Shown: in pieces, positions 52,889-61,554 of the stretch | How the letters are laid out: each line of letters opens with the position of its first letter | Numbering within the stretch: the stretch's first letter is position 1 | Source: Glutamicibacter protophormiae | Lineage (GTDB): Bacteria; Actinomycetota; Actinomycetes; Actinomycetales; Micrococcaceae | Assembly: GCF_014647495.1 (NCBI RefSeq) | Contig: NZ_BMPH01000007.1 | Location: 62,001 to 126,000, forward strand | DNA length: 64,000 nucleotides | Reading direction: 5' to 3' | The notes under the pieces: model-generated | Databases searched by the model: none | What the model was told of the DNA's origin: nothing | The model's input: only the letters and a program-made list of their open reading frames with translations | Program-made: the position numbers and the translations under genes

Positions 52889-52944
52889 CGGCGTTAACAC
52901 CCCGGACTTTGCGGCGCGCTCCGGGGCGCTGTCATGCTTGGGGC

Positions 52945-53724
52945 ATGAGCAAACCCCTTTTCCTGGCAGCTCCCCCGCCCGCGGATCTGGCGGTGCCGCC
53001 CCGCGTGCTCCAGGCGGCCGGCGGCGAGCCGATCCACGGAGTCTGGCTCAACGGCCCGGGCGGGGTGACCTACCGGCTCGGTGAAGGACCTTCGCCGCGC
53101 TTCGCCAAGTGGTCCCCGCGCCCGGACGCTTCCGGCGAGGCCCGGAGCACCGCGGCCGATGAACTCGATCTGCGCCTCGAGGCCGAAAGGCTGCGCTGGG
53201 CGGCGGACTACCTGGCGGTGCCGCGGGTGCTGTCGCTGGAGGAATTCGACGACGGCCAGCTCATGGTCACCGCCGCGCTTCCCGGCCAGAATCTGGTCTC
53301 CGATTTCGGCAAGGCCGAACCGAGGCTGGCGGCCCGCGCACTGGGCCGGGGGCTGCGCCGGCTGCACGAAGCGCTGCCGGTGGGGCGCTGCCCGTTCCGC
53401 TGGGATCTGGAAACCCGTGCGGGATGGCTGGGGGACGAACTGCGCGCAGCATTCCTGGCCGAAGCGCCCGAGGAGGACCTGGTGGTCTGCCACGGGGATG
53501 CCTGCGCGCCGAACACCCTGGTCGGACCGGGGTACGAGGTCACCGGACACGTGGATTTCGGCGAGCTGGGCGTGGGCGACCGCTGGGCCGACCTGGCGGT
53601 GGCCGCATGGAGTACCGAATGGAATTTCGGGGCCGGGGTCGAAGCCGAGGTCTATGCCGGGTACGGCATCGAGCCCGACGCGCGCAAGATCGACTTCTAC
53701 TGCCGCCTCTGGGACGCTACCTAG
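52945..53724 (+). CDS. Aminoglycoside phosphotransferase-like kinase (APH(3') family)
   Basis: The product is a 259-residue kinase fold. The catalytic loop is VCHGDACAPNTLV near residue 182 and the metal-binding segment is GHVDFGELGVGDRWADLA near 200. ATP-lobe residues are FAKWSP and ELDLRLEAERLRWA. These match APH(3')-type enzymes, but chromosomal relatives in actinobacteria often act on other substrates, so resistance is not claimed. CATGCT lies 6 nt upstream of the ATG. Its stop overlaps the convergent regulator's stop by four bases (CTAG). Confidence 0.82.
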   Translation: MSKPLFLAAPPPADLAVPPRVLQAAGGEPIHGVWLNGPGGVTYRLGEGPSPRFAKWSPRPDASGEARSTAADELDLRLEAERLRWAADYLAVPRVLSLEEFDDGQLMVTAALPGQNLVSDFGKAEPRLAARALGRGLRRLHEALPVGRCPFRWDLETRAGWLGDELRAAFLAEAPEEDLVVCHGDACAPNTLVGPGYEVTGHVDFGELGVGDRWADLAVAAWSTEWNFGAGVEAEVYAGYGIEPDARKIDFYCRLWDAT

Positions 53725-54395
53725 CGGGAGAGGTAGCGGTGCTCGGGGCGGCCGCGCGTCCCGTAGCCCAGTTGCAGCTCCAGCGCCTCGTTCGCGACCA
53801 GCGCCGCAAGGTAGCGCTGCGCCGTGGCCCGCGCGACGCCCACGGCCTCGGCCACCTCGGCGACGCTCATCGGCCGGGCCGACTGCTTCACGCAAGCCAG
53901 CACCGCCTGCTCGGTGGGCGCCGCGCTCGCGCCGGCGGCCGGCGCGTCATCGGCCCCTTGCAGCGTCTTGTAGAGCCGGTCGATGCCCTGCTGGTCCAGC
54001 TGCCCCGCGCCCTCCAGCTGACGTCGGTAGCGGGCCCAGCCCTTGAGCTTGGAGGACAGCGTCTTGGCGCCGAAGGGCTTGATGATGAAGGACAGCGCCC
54101 CGCGCGAAATCGCCTGGGAGATGTTCTCCGGTTCGGTCGCGGCGGAGATCATGATTGCGTCCACGCCCAGCGCGGGCAGCAGCTCCAGGCCGCTGACATG
54201 CGGCAGGTACAAATCCAGCAGGACCAGATCCGGTTTCTGCGCGGCGACCACCTTGGGCACCACCCGCGGATCCTGCACCGGTTCCAGCGCCTGGAATCCG
54301 GGCAGCGCGTTGACCATGTCCGCGTGCAGGGCGCCGACGCGGAAGTCGTCGTCGACGATCAGCACCCGATAGTTTCCCGTGGTTTTGCCGCTCAT
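53721..54395 (-). CDS. CitB/DcuR-type response regulator
   Basis: This 224-residue regulator pairs with the CitA-type kinase upstream. The receiver has the acid pair in VLIVDDDFRVG, the phospho-accepting Asp in LVLLDLYLPHVSG near residue 61, and Lys in SFIIKPFGAK. The C-terminal DNA-binding domain (MSVAEVAEAVGVARATAQRY) is the CitB/DcuR type. The start codon overlaps the kinase stop by four bases (ATGA), so the two are cotranslated. The likely target is the divergent citrate transporter. Confidence 0.92.
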   Translation of the reverse strand: MSGKTTGNYRVLIVDDDFRVGALHADMVNALPGFQALEPVQDPRVVPKVVAAQKPDLVLLDLYLPHVSGLELLPALGVDAIMISAATEPENISQAISRGALSFIIKPFGAKTLSSKLKGWARYRRQLEGAGQLDQQGIDRLYKTLQGADDAPAAGASAAPTEQAVLACVKQSARPMSVAEVAEAVGVARATAQRYLAALVANEALELQLGYGTRGRPEHRYLSR

Positions 54396-56089
54396 GGGCG
54401 AGGTCCTTCCGGTCGTGGATTTTCGGCGGGGGCCTGCGTTTCGGCGAGTACCGCGGGCAGCCGGGCGGCGAGCACGGCTCCGCCCTCGGCGCCTCCGGGG
54501 TCGGCCACCCAGACGTCCCCGCTGCGCGACTGGGCCAGCCGGCGGATCAGCGGCAGCCCCACCCCGGCGCCGTGCTCCGCGCCCTGCGCGGAGCCGGTGG
54601 AGACCGCGGGCGCGAAGATGTCCAGGCCGGCGGCGATGCCAGGGCCGGAATCCGCCACGGCCAGGTGCAAGGTGGTTCCCTCGGAGAGCAGGTCCACCTC
54701 CACCCAGGGGTCTCCGACGCCGCGCAGCGCCGCGGTGAAGGCGTTGTCCAGCAGGTTGCCGAGCACCGCGGTGGCGTCCTGCGCGTCATGGGCGGAGGCG
54801 ATCTGGCCGAAGAGCATCGACTGCGGCGAGACACGCAGCTCGATGCCCTGCTCGTGGGCGCGCACCGCCTTCGCGGAGATGAAGGCGGACAGGTAGGCGT
54901 CGCGCACCGCCTCAAGCCCGGGGACCTGGGCAATCTTCGGCCCGGTCTCCATGACCTCCTGCAGGTACTGTTCGGCCTGCTCGATCTTGCCCAGGTTGAT
55001 CAGCCCCAGCACCGCATGCATGCGGTTGGCGAATTCGTGGCGCTGGGCGCGCAGCGCATCGGCCATGTCTTGCACCGCGTCAAGCTTGGTGCCCAGTGCC
55101 TCCACGGTGGTCACGTCGTGGATCAGCACCACCTGCCCCAGGTCCACGCCGTCGCGGTTCACGTCGGTGACCCGGGCGATCAGCGAATTCCCGTTGGCAT
55201 TCAGCCGCAGCGGCGCCTTGGCGTGCTCGCGGATGGCGCGCACCAGGGCCGCATCCAGCCCGGCCGACGCGTAGTGGCGCCCGACGACGTCCTTCAGCTC
55301 GGTGCGGTGAGGCAGGCCCAGCAGCTGGCGGGCCGCCTTGTTGCGCACCGTGATCCGGTGGTCCACGCCGATGCCCATGACGCCTTCGGTCACTCCGTAG
55401 AGCACCGCCTGCTGGTCGCGGACCAGCTGCGCGATCTCAGAGGGTTCCAGTCCCAGGGTCTGCCGCTTGAGCTTGCGCACCGTGTAGCGACCGGCGAGCA
55501 CCGCCAGCACGGCAGCCAGCAGGGCGAACAGCACGATCCAGCTGAAGGACTGCGCCAGCGCCCCGGTCAGCGAATCGGTGGTCACGCCAACCGATACCTC
55601 GCCTATGACTATGCCGGAAGAGGAATATATCGGGACCTTGGCGCGGACCGATTCCCCCAGGGTGCCGTGCTCGCGCGAGAGATCCTCCACGCCGCTCAGC
55701 GCCACCGGCTCGGTGGACACCTTGCGCCCGATTTCCGCCGGGTTGGGATGGCTCAGCCGCAGCCCGCGGTCCTCGGTCACCACCACGAAATAGGCTTCGC
55801 CGCGGGCCACGATGGCCTCGGCCAGCTGCTGCAGCGGTCCGGTCCGCAACGCCTGGACATCAAGCCGATCCTGGGCCGCGTAGCGCTCGACCTCCCGGAC
55901 CACCGAGGGCATGACCGCCACCGAGCGCGCGATGGTCAGCGAGCGGTCCTCGGCCCGGTTGAACACCTGGTTGTAGCTGGCATAGAGCGTGCCCGCGGTA
56001 ACCAGCACAATCAGGAAACCCACCACGATGAACTGCAAGCGCATGATGCGCGAGGCGAAGTGTCGGGTTCCGGTGCGGGAGGAAGGCAT
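54392..56089 (-). CDS. CitA/DcuS-type sensor histidine kinase
   Basis: This 565-residue membrane kinase has TM1 at residues 18-40 (FIVVGFLIVLVTAGTLYASY) and an extracellular PAS-like citrate/dicarboxylate-binding domain to about 175 (RSLTIARSVAVMPSVVREVE; YFVVVTEDRGLRLSHPN). TM2 follows near 185, then a cytoplasmic PAS. The SPOB-type H-box is LRAQRHEFANRMHAVLGLIN, His near 348. The HATPase domain has LLDNAFTAALRG, DSGPGI and GAGVGLPLIRRLAQ. The start at 56089 has TATGCT 7 nt upstream and no ribosome binding site; ATG at 56101 or GTG at 56107 are alternatives. Divergent from the CitMHS gene. Confidence 0.92.
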   Translation of the reverse strand: MPSSRTGTRHFASRIMRLQFIVVGFLIVLVTAGTLYASYNQVFNRAEDRSLTIARSVAVMPSVVREVERYAAQDRLDVQALRTGPLQQLAEAIVARGEAYFVVVTEDRGLRLSHPNPAEIGRKVSTEPVALSGVEDLSREHGTLGESVRAKVPIYSSSGIVIGEVSVGVTTDSLTGALAQSFSWIVLFALLAAVLAVLAGRYTVRKLKRQTLGLEPSEIAQLVRDQQAVLYGVTEGVMGIGVDHRITVRNKAARQLLGLPHRTELKDVVGRHYASAGLDAALVRAIREHAKAPLRLNANGNSLIARVTDVNRDGVDLGQVVLIHDVTTVEALGTKLDAVQDMADALRAQRHEFANRMHAVLGLINLGKIEQAEQYLQEVMETGPKIAQVPGLEAVRDAYLSAFISAKAVRAHEQGIELRVSPQSMLFGQIASAHDAQDATAVLGNLLDNAFTAALRGVGDPWVEVDLLSEGTTLHLAVADSGPGIAAGLDIFAPAVSTGSAQGAEHGAGVGLPLIRRLAQSRSGDVWVADPGGAEGGAVLAARLPAVLAETQAPAENPRPEGPRP

Positions 56090-56277
56090 GGCACCAAGCA
56101 TATCCACCGGAGCGCACCCGGGTGAGTTTTATGAGCAAAAAGATTCCAATGACCTAAAGGGGACAGTAATCAGCACAAGCATCGCGACGTGAGCGCCGAC
56201 ACGTAGCTTGAAGGGGATTCCTCATTCCACCGGATGCCACGCCGATGTGGCACCACAGATCCAAGGAGGTCGGGGCA

Positions 56278-57717
56278 ATGCTTGTTGCACTCGGATTCCT
56301 CATGGTCATCACCTTCATGGTGCTGATCATGACCAAACGCATGACTCCGCTGCTGGCGCTGATCATAGTCCCCACCGCGTTCGGCCTGTTCGCCGGCGCC
56401 GGGTTCGGCCTGGGCGACATGATCATGGACGCCATCAAGTCAATGTCCGGCACCGCGGCGCTGCTGATGTTCGCCATCATGTACTTCGGCCTGATGATCG
56501 ACGTCGGGCTCTTCGACCGCCTGGTGGCGGGCATCCAGAAACTGGTCGGCAACGACCCGGCCAAGGTCGTCATGGGCACCGCCCTGCTGACCGCAGTGAT
56601 CTCGCTGGACGGCGACGGCTCCACCACCTTCATCGTGGTGACTGCCGCGCTGCTGCCGATCTACCAGCGGCTGGGCCTGAGCCCGGTGGTGCTCACCTGC
56701 GTGGCCGGCTTGACCAACGGCACCTTGAACATCGTCCCCTGGGGCGGCCCGACGGCCCGCGCCGCCGCGGCGCTGGGTGTCGAGGCCTCCGACGTGTTCG
56801 TCCCGATGCTCCCGTCGCTGGGCATCGCCCTGGTGGTCATCGGCATCTTCGCCTGGCAGATGGGCATCGCCGAGCGCCGCCGCATGCAGCGCGAACGTCC
56901 CGAGCTCTGGGGCACCTCCTTGGGCGGCGGCAATGTGACCGCCGGCGCAGGCGGTTCCGGCAAGGGCCGCAGGACTCCGGGCGGCGCGTCGGCCGGCGGC
57001 TCCCCCATCGCCGTGCTGGAAGCCGTGGCCACCAAGGGCAACGGCACCGAGGCCGCGACGCTGGACGGCACCGTGCTGGACCCTAACCGCGAGACCCTGC
57101 GCCCGAAGCTGTTCTTCTTCAACCTGGCGCTGACGGTGGCCATCATGGTGCTGCTGGTCGTCGACGTGCTGCCGCTGTCCTACCTGTTCATGATCGGCAC
57201 CGCCATCGCGCTGGTGGTCAACTTCCCGAAGGTCTCAGACCAGGTGAAGATGATTTCCTCGCACTCCAGCGAGATCATCGCGGTGGTCTCCATGGTGCTC
57301 GGCGCCGCGGTGCTCACCGGCGTGCTCTCCGGCACCGGCATGGTCGACGCGATGAGCCAGTGGCTGGTGGCGATCATCCCGGATTCACTGGGCCAGTACA
57401 TGGCGGTGATCACCGGCCTGATCTCCATCCCGGCAACCTTCTTCATGAGCAACGACGCGTTCTACTTCGGCATCCTGCCGGTGCTCACCGAGGCCGGCGC
57501 GCACTTCGGAGTCCCCGCGGTGGACATGGCCCGCGCTTCCATCACCGGCCAGCCCGTCCACATGCAGTCCCCGCTGGTCCCGGCGATCCTGCTGCTGGTG
57601 TCCCTGGCCCGCGTGGACCTGGGCGACCACCACAAGAAGGTGCTGTGGCGTGCGCTGGTGGTCAGCCTGGTCATGCTCGTCTCCGGCGTGCTGTTCGGAG
57701 CGATCGCCATGGGCTAA
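56278..57717 (+). CDS. CitMHS-family citrate transporter
   Basis: The product is a 479-residue permease with about 12 hydrophobic spans and a cytoplasmic loop of about 60 residues in the middle (GGNVTAGAGGSGKGRRTPGG region). CitMHS proteins import citrate complexed with Mg2+ or other divalent metals using protons. Family segments are LISLDGDGSTTFIVVTAALL-like (here AVISLDGDGSTTFIVVTAAL), NIVPWGGPTARAAAAL and PATFFMSNDAFYFGILPVL. AAGGAGG lies 8 nt before the ATG. It is divergent from the CitAB-type pair, which probably activates it in response to citrate. Confidence 0.92.
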   Translation: MLVALGFLMVITFMVLIMTKRMTPLLALIIVPTAFGLFAGAGFGLGDMIMDAIKSMSGTAALLMFAIMYFGLMIDVGLFDRLVAGIQKLVGNDPAKVVMGTALLTAVISLDGDGSTTFIVVTAALLPIYQRLGLSPVVLTCVAGLTNGTLNIVPWGGPTARAAAALGVEASDVFVPMLPSLGIALVVIGIFAWQMGIAERRRMQRERPELWGTSLGGGNVTAGAGGSGKGRRTPGGASAGGSPIAVLEAVATKGNGTEAATLDGTVLDPNRETLRPKLFFFNLALTVAIMVLLVVDVLPLSYLFMIGTAIALVVNFPKVSDQVKMISSHSSEIIAVVSMVLGAAVLTGVLSGTGMVDAMSQWLVAIIPDSLGQYMAVITGLISIPATFFMSNDAFYFGILPVLTEAGAHFGVPAVDMARASITGQPVHMQSPLVPAILLLVSLARVDLGDHHKKVLWRALVVSLVMLVSGVLFGAIAMG

Positions 57718-57753
57718 GCGCCCAGCGGACCGTCCCCCGTTCCGCCCTCGTCC

Positions 57754-57792
57754 TCGGCCCGTGCTCCGCCCCTCCGGCGGGACACGGGCCGA
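57754..57792 (+). terminator. Hairpin terminator after the citrate transporter
   Basis: TCGGCCCGTG pairs with CACGGGCCGA (10 bp, 19-nt loop), followed by AGTTCTT. Convergent with the next gene. Confidence 0.65.
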
Positions 57793-57805
57793 AGTTCTTG
57801 CATGC

Positions 57806-58360
57806 TCAGGTCCGGGGATACCACGGCGGCAGATAGTCCCGCGGCGGATCCTCCCCGACGCGCCCGTCGATCGCTTCGCGCAGCAGATCCGCGTGGCCTG
57901 CATGACGGCCGTACTCCTCGATGAGGTCGCACACCAGCCGTCGGACGCTTGCCTTGCCGCCGTCGAATTCCAGCGCACTGGGCTGGTCCAGCGCCCCGGG
58001 TTGCAGCAGCCCTTGCTGGATGCGGCGGCTCGCGGCCACCGCCTGGTCGTACCTCCGGTAGGCCGCCGCAGGGTCGGTGCCGATGAGCTGGAACTGGTCG
58101 ACCCCCTCCGCACTCAGCGCCAGCAGCGTTTCAGGCTTGCGCCGGGCGATCAGCCAGGTGAACTTCTCGTCCTCGACGGCGGCCAAGTGCTGCAGCAGCC
58201 CGCCCAGGCTCAGTTCGCTGGATTCCAGCCGGAAATCCAGCTGCTCGATGCCCAACCCGTCGGCCTTGTAGCGGAAGGTCGCGCGCAGCCGGTCCAGCAT
58301 GCCGAACAGGTGCTGCTGCTCCGTGCCCGCCGGCGGCGGCTCCCATAGTGGTTCATTCAT
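57806..58360 (-). CDS. DinB-like (DUF664) protein
   Basis: This 184-residue protein of the DinB/YfiT four-helix family has LRATFRYKADGLGIEQLDFR, GGLLQHLAAVEDEKFTWLIA and GRHAGHADLLREAIDG. Conserved His residues in the last two segments could bind a metal. Actinobacterial members are linked to mycothiol-dependent reactions in the family, but the substrate here is unknown. GGGAGG lies about 9 nt before the ATG. Confidence 0.83.
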   Translation of the reverse strand: MNEPLWEPPPAGTEQQHLFGMLDRLRATFRYKADGLGIEQLDFRLESSELSLGGLLQHLAAVEDEKFTWLIARRKPETLLALSAEGVDQFQLIGTDPAAAYRRYDQAVAASRRIQQGLLQPGALDQPSALEFDGGKASVRRLVCDLIEEYGRHAGHADLLREAIDGRVGEDPPRDYLPPWYPRT

Positions 58361-58505
58361 CGTGCGGCCTCCCGGGTTTTCGGTTTTGCTGCCTTGCAGT
58401 ATGCGCGCCTGGGGCCCTGTCCGCCAACATCAACCGGCGGCCGCGCAGGTGTGAACTGGAGTACCAAAGGTGGAGTTGCAGCGCGCGGGACAGGATAATT
58501 GAGCC

Positions 58506-59399
58506 ATGCCCCAAACCCTTGAGGTCCTCGCCCCGGCCGATTGGCTGGCCCGGGCGGCCGCGCACGAGCGCCGCGCCCGCGCCTTCGGCGAACCCTTCGT
58601 GGCGCGGCGGATGACGGGGCGCAAGCACCCGATCGAGGACTTCCTGTTCACCTACTACACGCAGAAACCCGGCCAGCTCTACCGCTGGCATCCCGGGAAC
58701 GGCGTAGTGCTCTCCGGCCCCGAGGCCGCGCAACGCGGGAACTGGAAGTTCTACCGCCAGGTGGACACCGAAGGTGGACCCGGCTGGGGCTTCGACGCCG
58801 AGGCCTTCGGCCGAGCCCGCACCGAGGCCATCAGGTTCGCCCGCATCATCCTCTCCGGCACCGCGCAGCGCCCGGGAAATTTCGCCTGCTTCGGCCTGCA
58901 TGAGTGGGCCATGGCGTACAAGTCGGAGGCCAACGGCATCCGCCACGAGTACCTGCCGCTGCGCTTGGGCGCCGCCGGCACGGACGAGGTCGTCGAGTCC
59001 CACCGGATCCGCTGCACGCACTTCGACGCGTTCCGCTTCTACACCCCGCAGGCCGCGCCGCTCAACGAGCTGCAGCCCACCCGCGAAACCCAGCGCGACC
59101 TTGAACAGCCCGGCTGCCTGCACGCTAACATGGACCTGTACAAATGGGCGTACAAGCTGACGCCCGCGGTGCCCAGCGACCTGGTGATGGACTGCTTCGA
59201 GCTGGCGTGGGACATCCGCACCATGGACATGCAGGCCTCCCCCTATGACTTGGGCGACTGGGGCCACGATCCGATCCGCATCGAAACGACCGAAGGCAAG
59301 GCCGAGTACGTGCGCCTCCAGAAGGAGTTCGCGCAGCGGGCCGAGGTGCTGCGCGCCCGGCTGCTGGACGTGGCCAGTGCGCTGGTGCTGCCCGAGTAG
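58506..59399 (+). CDS. Conserved protein often named 3-methyladenine DNA glycosylase
   Basis: This 297-residue protein matches an actinobacterial family commonly labelled 3-methyladenine DNA glycosylase. I see no helix-hairpin-helix-GPD motif of the AlkA/Tag glycosylases, so the label is doubtful. Conserved-looking parts are GRKHPIEDFLFTYYTQKPGQ, GNFACFGLHEWAMAYKS and QPGCLHANMDLYKWAYKLTP; His, Cys and Tyr residues are frequent and could bind metal. GATAAT lies 6 nt before the ATG and there is no ribosome binding site (leaderless). Confidence 0.75.
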   Translation: MPQTLEVLAPADWLARAAAHERRARAFGEPFVARRMTGRKHPIEDFLFTYYTQKPGQLYRWHPGNGVVLSGPEAAQRGNWKFYRQVDTEGGPGWGFDAEAFGRARTEAIRFARIILSGTAQRPGNFACFGLHEWAMAYKSEANGIRHEYLPLRLGAAGTDEVVESHRIRCTHFDAFRFYTPQAAPLNELQPTRETQRDLEQPGCLHANMDLYKWAYKLTPAVPSDLVMDCFELAWDIRTMDMQASPYDLGDWGHDPIRIETTEGKAEYVRLQKEFAQRAEVLRARLLDVASALVLPE

Positions 59400-59465
59400 C
59401 GGCAGGCCGGGATTCCCGCGGCCGCGGCTCTGGCAAAGTCCGCGACCGGCGTGGAGAATGAGCCC

Positions 59466-59927
59466 ATGGATGATGCGCAGACGCTGAAACGCCGGACGGC
59501 CCGGGTCTCCGGATTGCGGGTTGCGGCCGTGGCGCTCGCCGCCGGAACGGCGCTGGCCGGCTGTTCCCCGGCGACAACGGAGGCTTCCCCGACGGACCTG
59601 GAGATCGTGGTCCGCAATGACGGCACCACGGTGTCCCATGAGTACCGGCTTCGCTGCCAGGGCGAGCAGGTCGGCGAGGGCAGCACGCTGCCCACCGCGC
59701 AGGCGGCCTGCGCGCTGCTCGCCTCTGACCCCTCGGCGCTCTCCCCGTCGACGGACCAGAACCGGGTCTGCATCGAGATCTACGGCGGTCCGGATACCGC
59801 CGAGGTCACCGGGATGCTGGCCGGCCGCGCGGTGAGCGCGTCCTTCGACCGGCACAACGGCTGCGCCATCGACGACTGGTCTGCCGCGGCGCCGCTGCTG
59901 GGCGATGGGGCGCTCGGCCACCGGTAA
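59466..59927 (+). CDS. SSI-like (subtilisin inhibitor) lipoprotein
   Basis: This 153-residue protein has a lipoprotein signal (VAAVALAAGTALAGC, Cys near residue 33). The mature part resembles the Streptomyces subtilisin inhibitor family (I16): four cysteines in SSI order (YRLRCQGEQV, AQAACALL, CIEIYGGPDTAEVTG, HNGCAIDDW). The segment YGGPDTAEVTGMLAGRAVSA is the clearest match. Aligned with SSI, the P1 position after CxE is Glu (CIEIY). Because it is membrane-anchored, it may protect the cell from secreted proteases such as the window's subtilase; this is inference. ATG 59466 with GGAG 9 nt upstream; GTG 59451 is an alternative. Confidence 0.72.
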   Translation: MDDAQTLKRRTARVSGLRVAAVALAAGTALAGCSPATTEASPTDLEIVVRNDGTTVSHEYRLRCQGEQVGEGSTLPTAQAACALLASDPSALSPSTDQNRVCIEIYGGPDTAEVTGMLAGRAVSASFDRHNGCAIDDWSAAAPLLGDGALGHR

Positions 59928-59969
59928 TATCCCCGATCCTGCGGGTCAAGCAATTAGAATAGGAAGACT

Positions 59970-61547
59970 ATGGAGTTTTTCCTGCTGGTCATCGCATTGT
60001 TGTTCGCCACGATCTTGATCGTGGGCATTGGTGAGCGGATCAAGCTCCCCTACCCCATCTTGATGCTGGTTTTCGCGACCCTGGCCGGTTTCCTCCCCTT
60101 CATGCCGGAGATGCATATCGATCCGGAGCTGATCCTGCCGATCTTCCTGCCGCCCTTGCTGTTCGCCACGGCGCAGCGCAGCAGCTGGTCCGTCTTCAGG
60201 TTCCGCTGGAAGGCGCTGATCCGGCTGGCGGTGATCCTGGTCGTGGTCACTGCGGGACTGGTCGCGACGGCGGCCTGGGCCTTCGCACCGATCGCCTCGG
60301 TGCCGCTGGCACTGGCGCTCGGCGCGGTGGTCGCCCCGCCGGACCCCGTGGCGGTGGACGCGATCGCCACCAAGGTGAAGATGCCGCGGCGGCTGACCTC
60401 GCTGCTGGAAACCGAGGGCCTGTTCAATGACGCCATGGCCATCGTGATCTTCCAGCTGGCGGTGCAGGCCACCGTGAACCAGTCCGAGGTCGGGCTGTCC
60501 ATCATTCCGCAGTTCCTGCTGGGCGCGGCCGGCGCGGTGGTCCTGGGCCTGGCCATGGGCTGGCTGATCGGCGCGCTGAACCGCTTCGTTCCGAACCTCG
60601 CGGCCCGCAGCGCGGCCACCCTGGTGGCGCCCTATGCGGTCTACATGATGGCAGAGGAAGTGCACGTCTCCGGCGTGATCGCGGTGGTGGTGACCGCACT
60701 GGAGATGGTGCGCCGCGACCGCCCGCAGGACTCGCAGGAGCGCCTGACCCGCCACGCCTTCTGGGAGGTGCTGGAGATGCTGGCCACCGGCCTGGCCTTC
60801 GGCCTGATGGGCATCGAGATGAACTCGGTGATCCAGGAGGAGGGCAGCAACCTGCTGGGGTTCATCCCGGGCATCATCGCGATCTGCGTGGTCGTGATCG
60901 GCGTGCGCGCCGTGTGGATGTTCGCCTCCTACTACCTGCCCAACCGCAAGAACCCGAAGATCTCCGCAGCCAAGGACACGCTGGTGCTCACCTGGTGCGG
61001 GATGCGCGGGCTGGCCACACTGGCGCTGGCGCTGGCGCTGCCCAAGGTCACCGCCGACGGCGCCCCGATCGAGGGCCGCAACTTCGTGGTGGTCGCCGCG
61101 TGCTCGGTGCTGCTGACGACGCTGGTCATTCCGGGGCTGAGCCTGCCGGCGTTGATGCGCGTGCTGAAGCTGCGCGGCAACGAGCAGGACACCAAGCGGG
61201 CGCGGCGCGCGCTGGCCCGCCGGGCGGAGGCGGTGGCCATCGCCGCGCTGAAGAAGAACGTGGAACTGCAGGAGCTGCCGGAGAACTACCAGCAGGCGGT
61301 GCGCCGGCGAATGAACTCGCTGCACACCATCCTGGCCACCGACCCGGATCCGCACGATGCGATCACCGACGAGAAGTACACGCAGATCCGTGCCGTGATC
61401 GCCAAGGCGGACGCGATCCAGGGCATCGCGCTGCAGGCGGCCCGCGCCGAGCTGCTCAAGGCGCGGCGCGAACCGAACGTCGACCCGCATCTGGTGGACG
61501 AGATCATGGGGCGCCTGGACCGGCGCACCGCGACCCTGGACCGCTAG
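59970..61547 (+). CDS. Cation:proton antiporter, CPA1 (NhaP-like) family
   Basis: This 525-residue antiporter has about 12 hydrophobic spans in the first 410 residues and a cytoplasmic C-terminal tail of about 110 residues. Family signatures are VVAPPDPVAVDAIATKVKMP and ETEGLFNDAMAIVIFQLAV, with the paired acidic residues of the ion-binding site. WCGMRGLATLALALALP lies in the later spans. It probably exports Na+ or K+ for protons in pH or salt homeostasis; the ion is not fixed by sequence. AGGAAG lies 3 nt before the ATG and TAGAAT 15 nt before it. Confidence 0.9.
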   Translation: MEFFLLVIALLFATILIVGIGERIKLPYPILMLVFATLAGFLPFMPEMHIDPELILPIFLPPLLFATAQRSSWSVFRFRWKALIRLAVILVVVTAGLVATAAWAFAPIASVPLALALGAVVAPPDPVAVDAIATKVKMPRRLTSLLETEGLFNDAMAIVIFQLAVQATVNQSEVGLSIIPQFLLGAAGAVVLGLAMGWLIGALNRFVPNLAARSAATLVAPYAVYMMAEEVHVSGVIAVVVTALEMVRRDRPQDSQERLTRHAFWEVLEMLATGLAFGLMGIEMNSVIQEEGSNLLGFIPGIIAICVVVIGVRAVWMFASYYLPNRKNPKISAAKDTLVLTWCGMRGLATLALALALPKVTADGAPIEGRNFVVVAACSVLLTTLVIPGLSLPALMRVLKLRGNEQDTKRARRALARRAEAVAIAALKKNVELQELPENYQQAVRRRMNSLHTILATDPDPHDAITDEKYTQIRAVIAKADAIQGIALQAARAELLKARREPNVDPHLVDEIMGRLDRRTATLDR

Positions 61548-61554
61548 CCGGACC

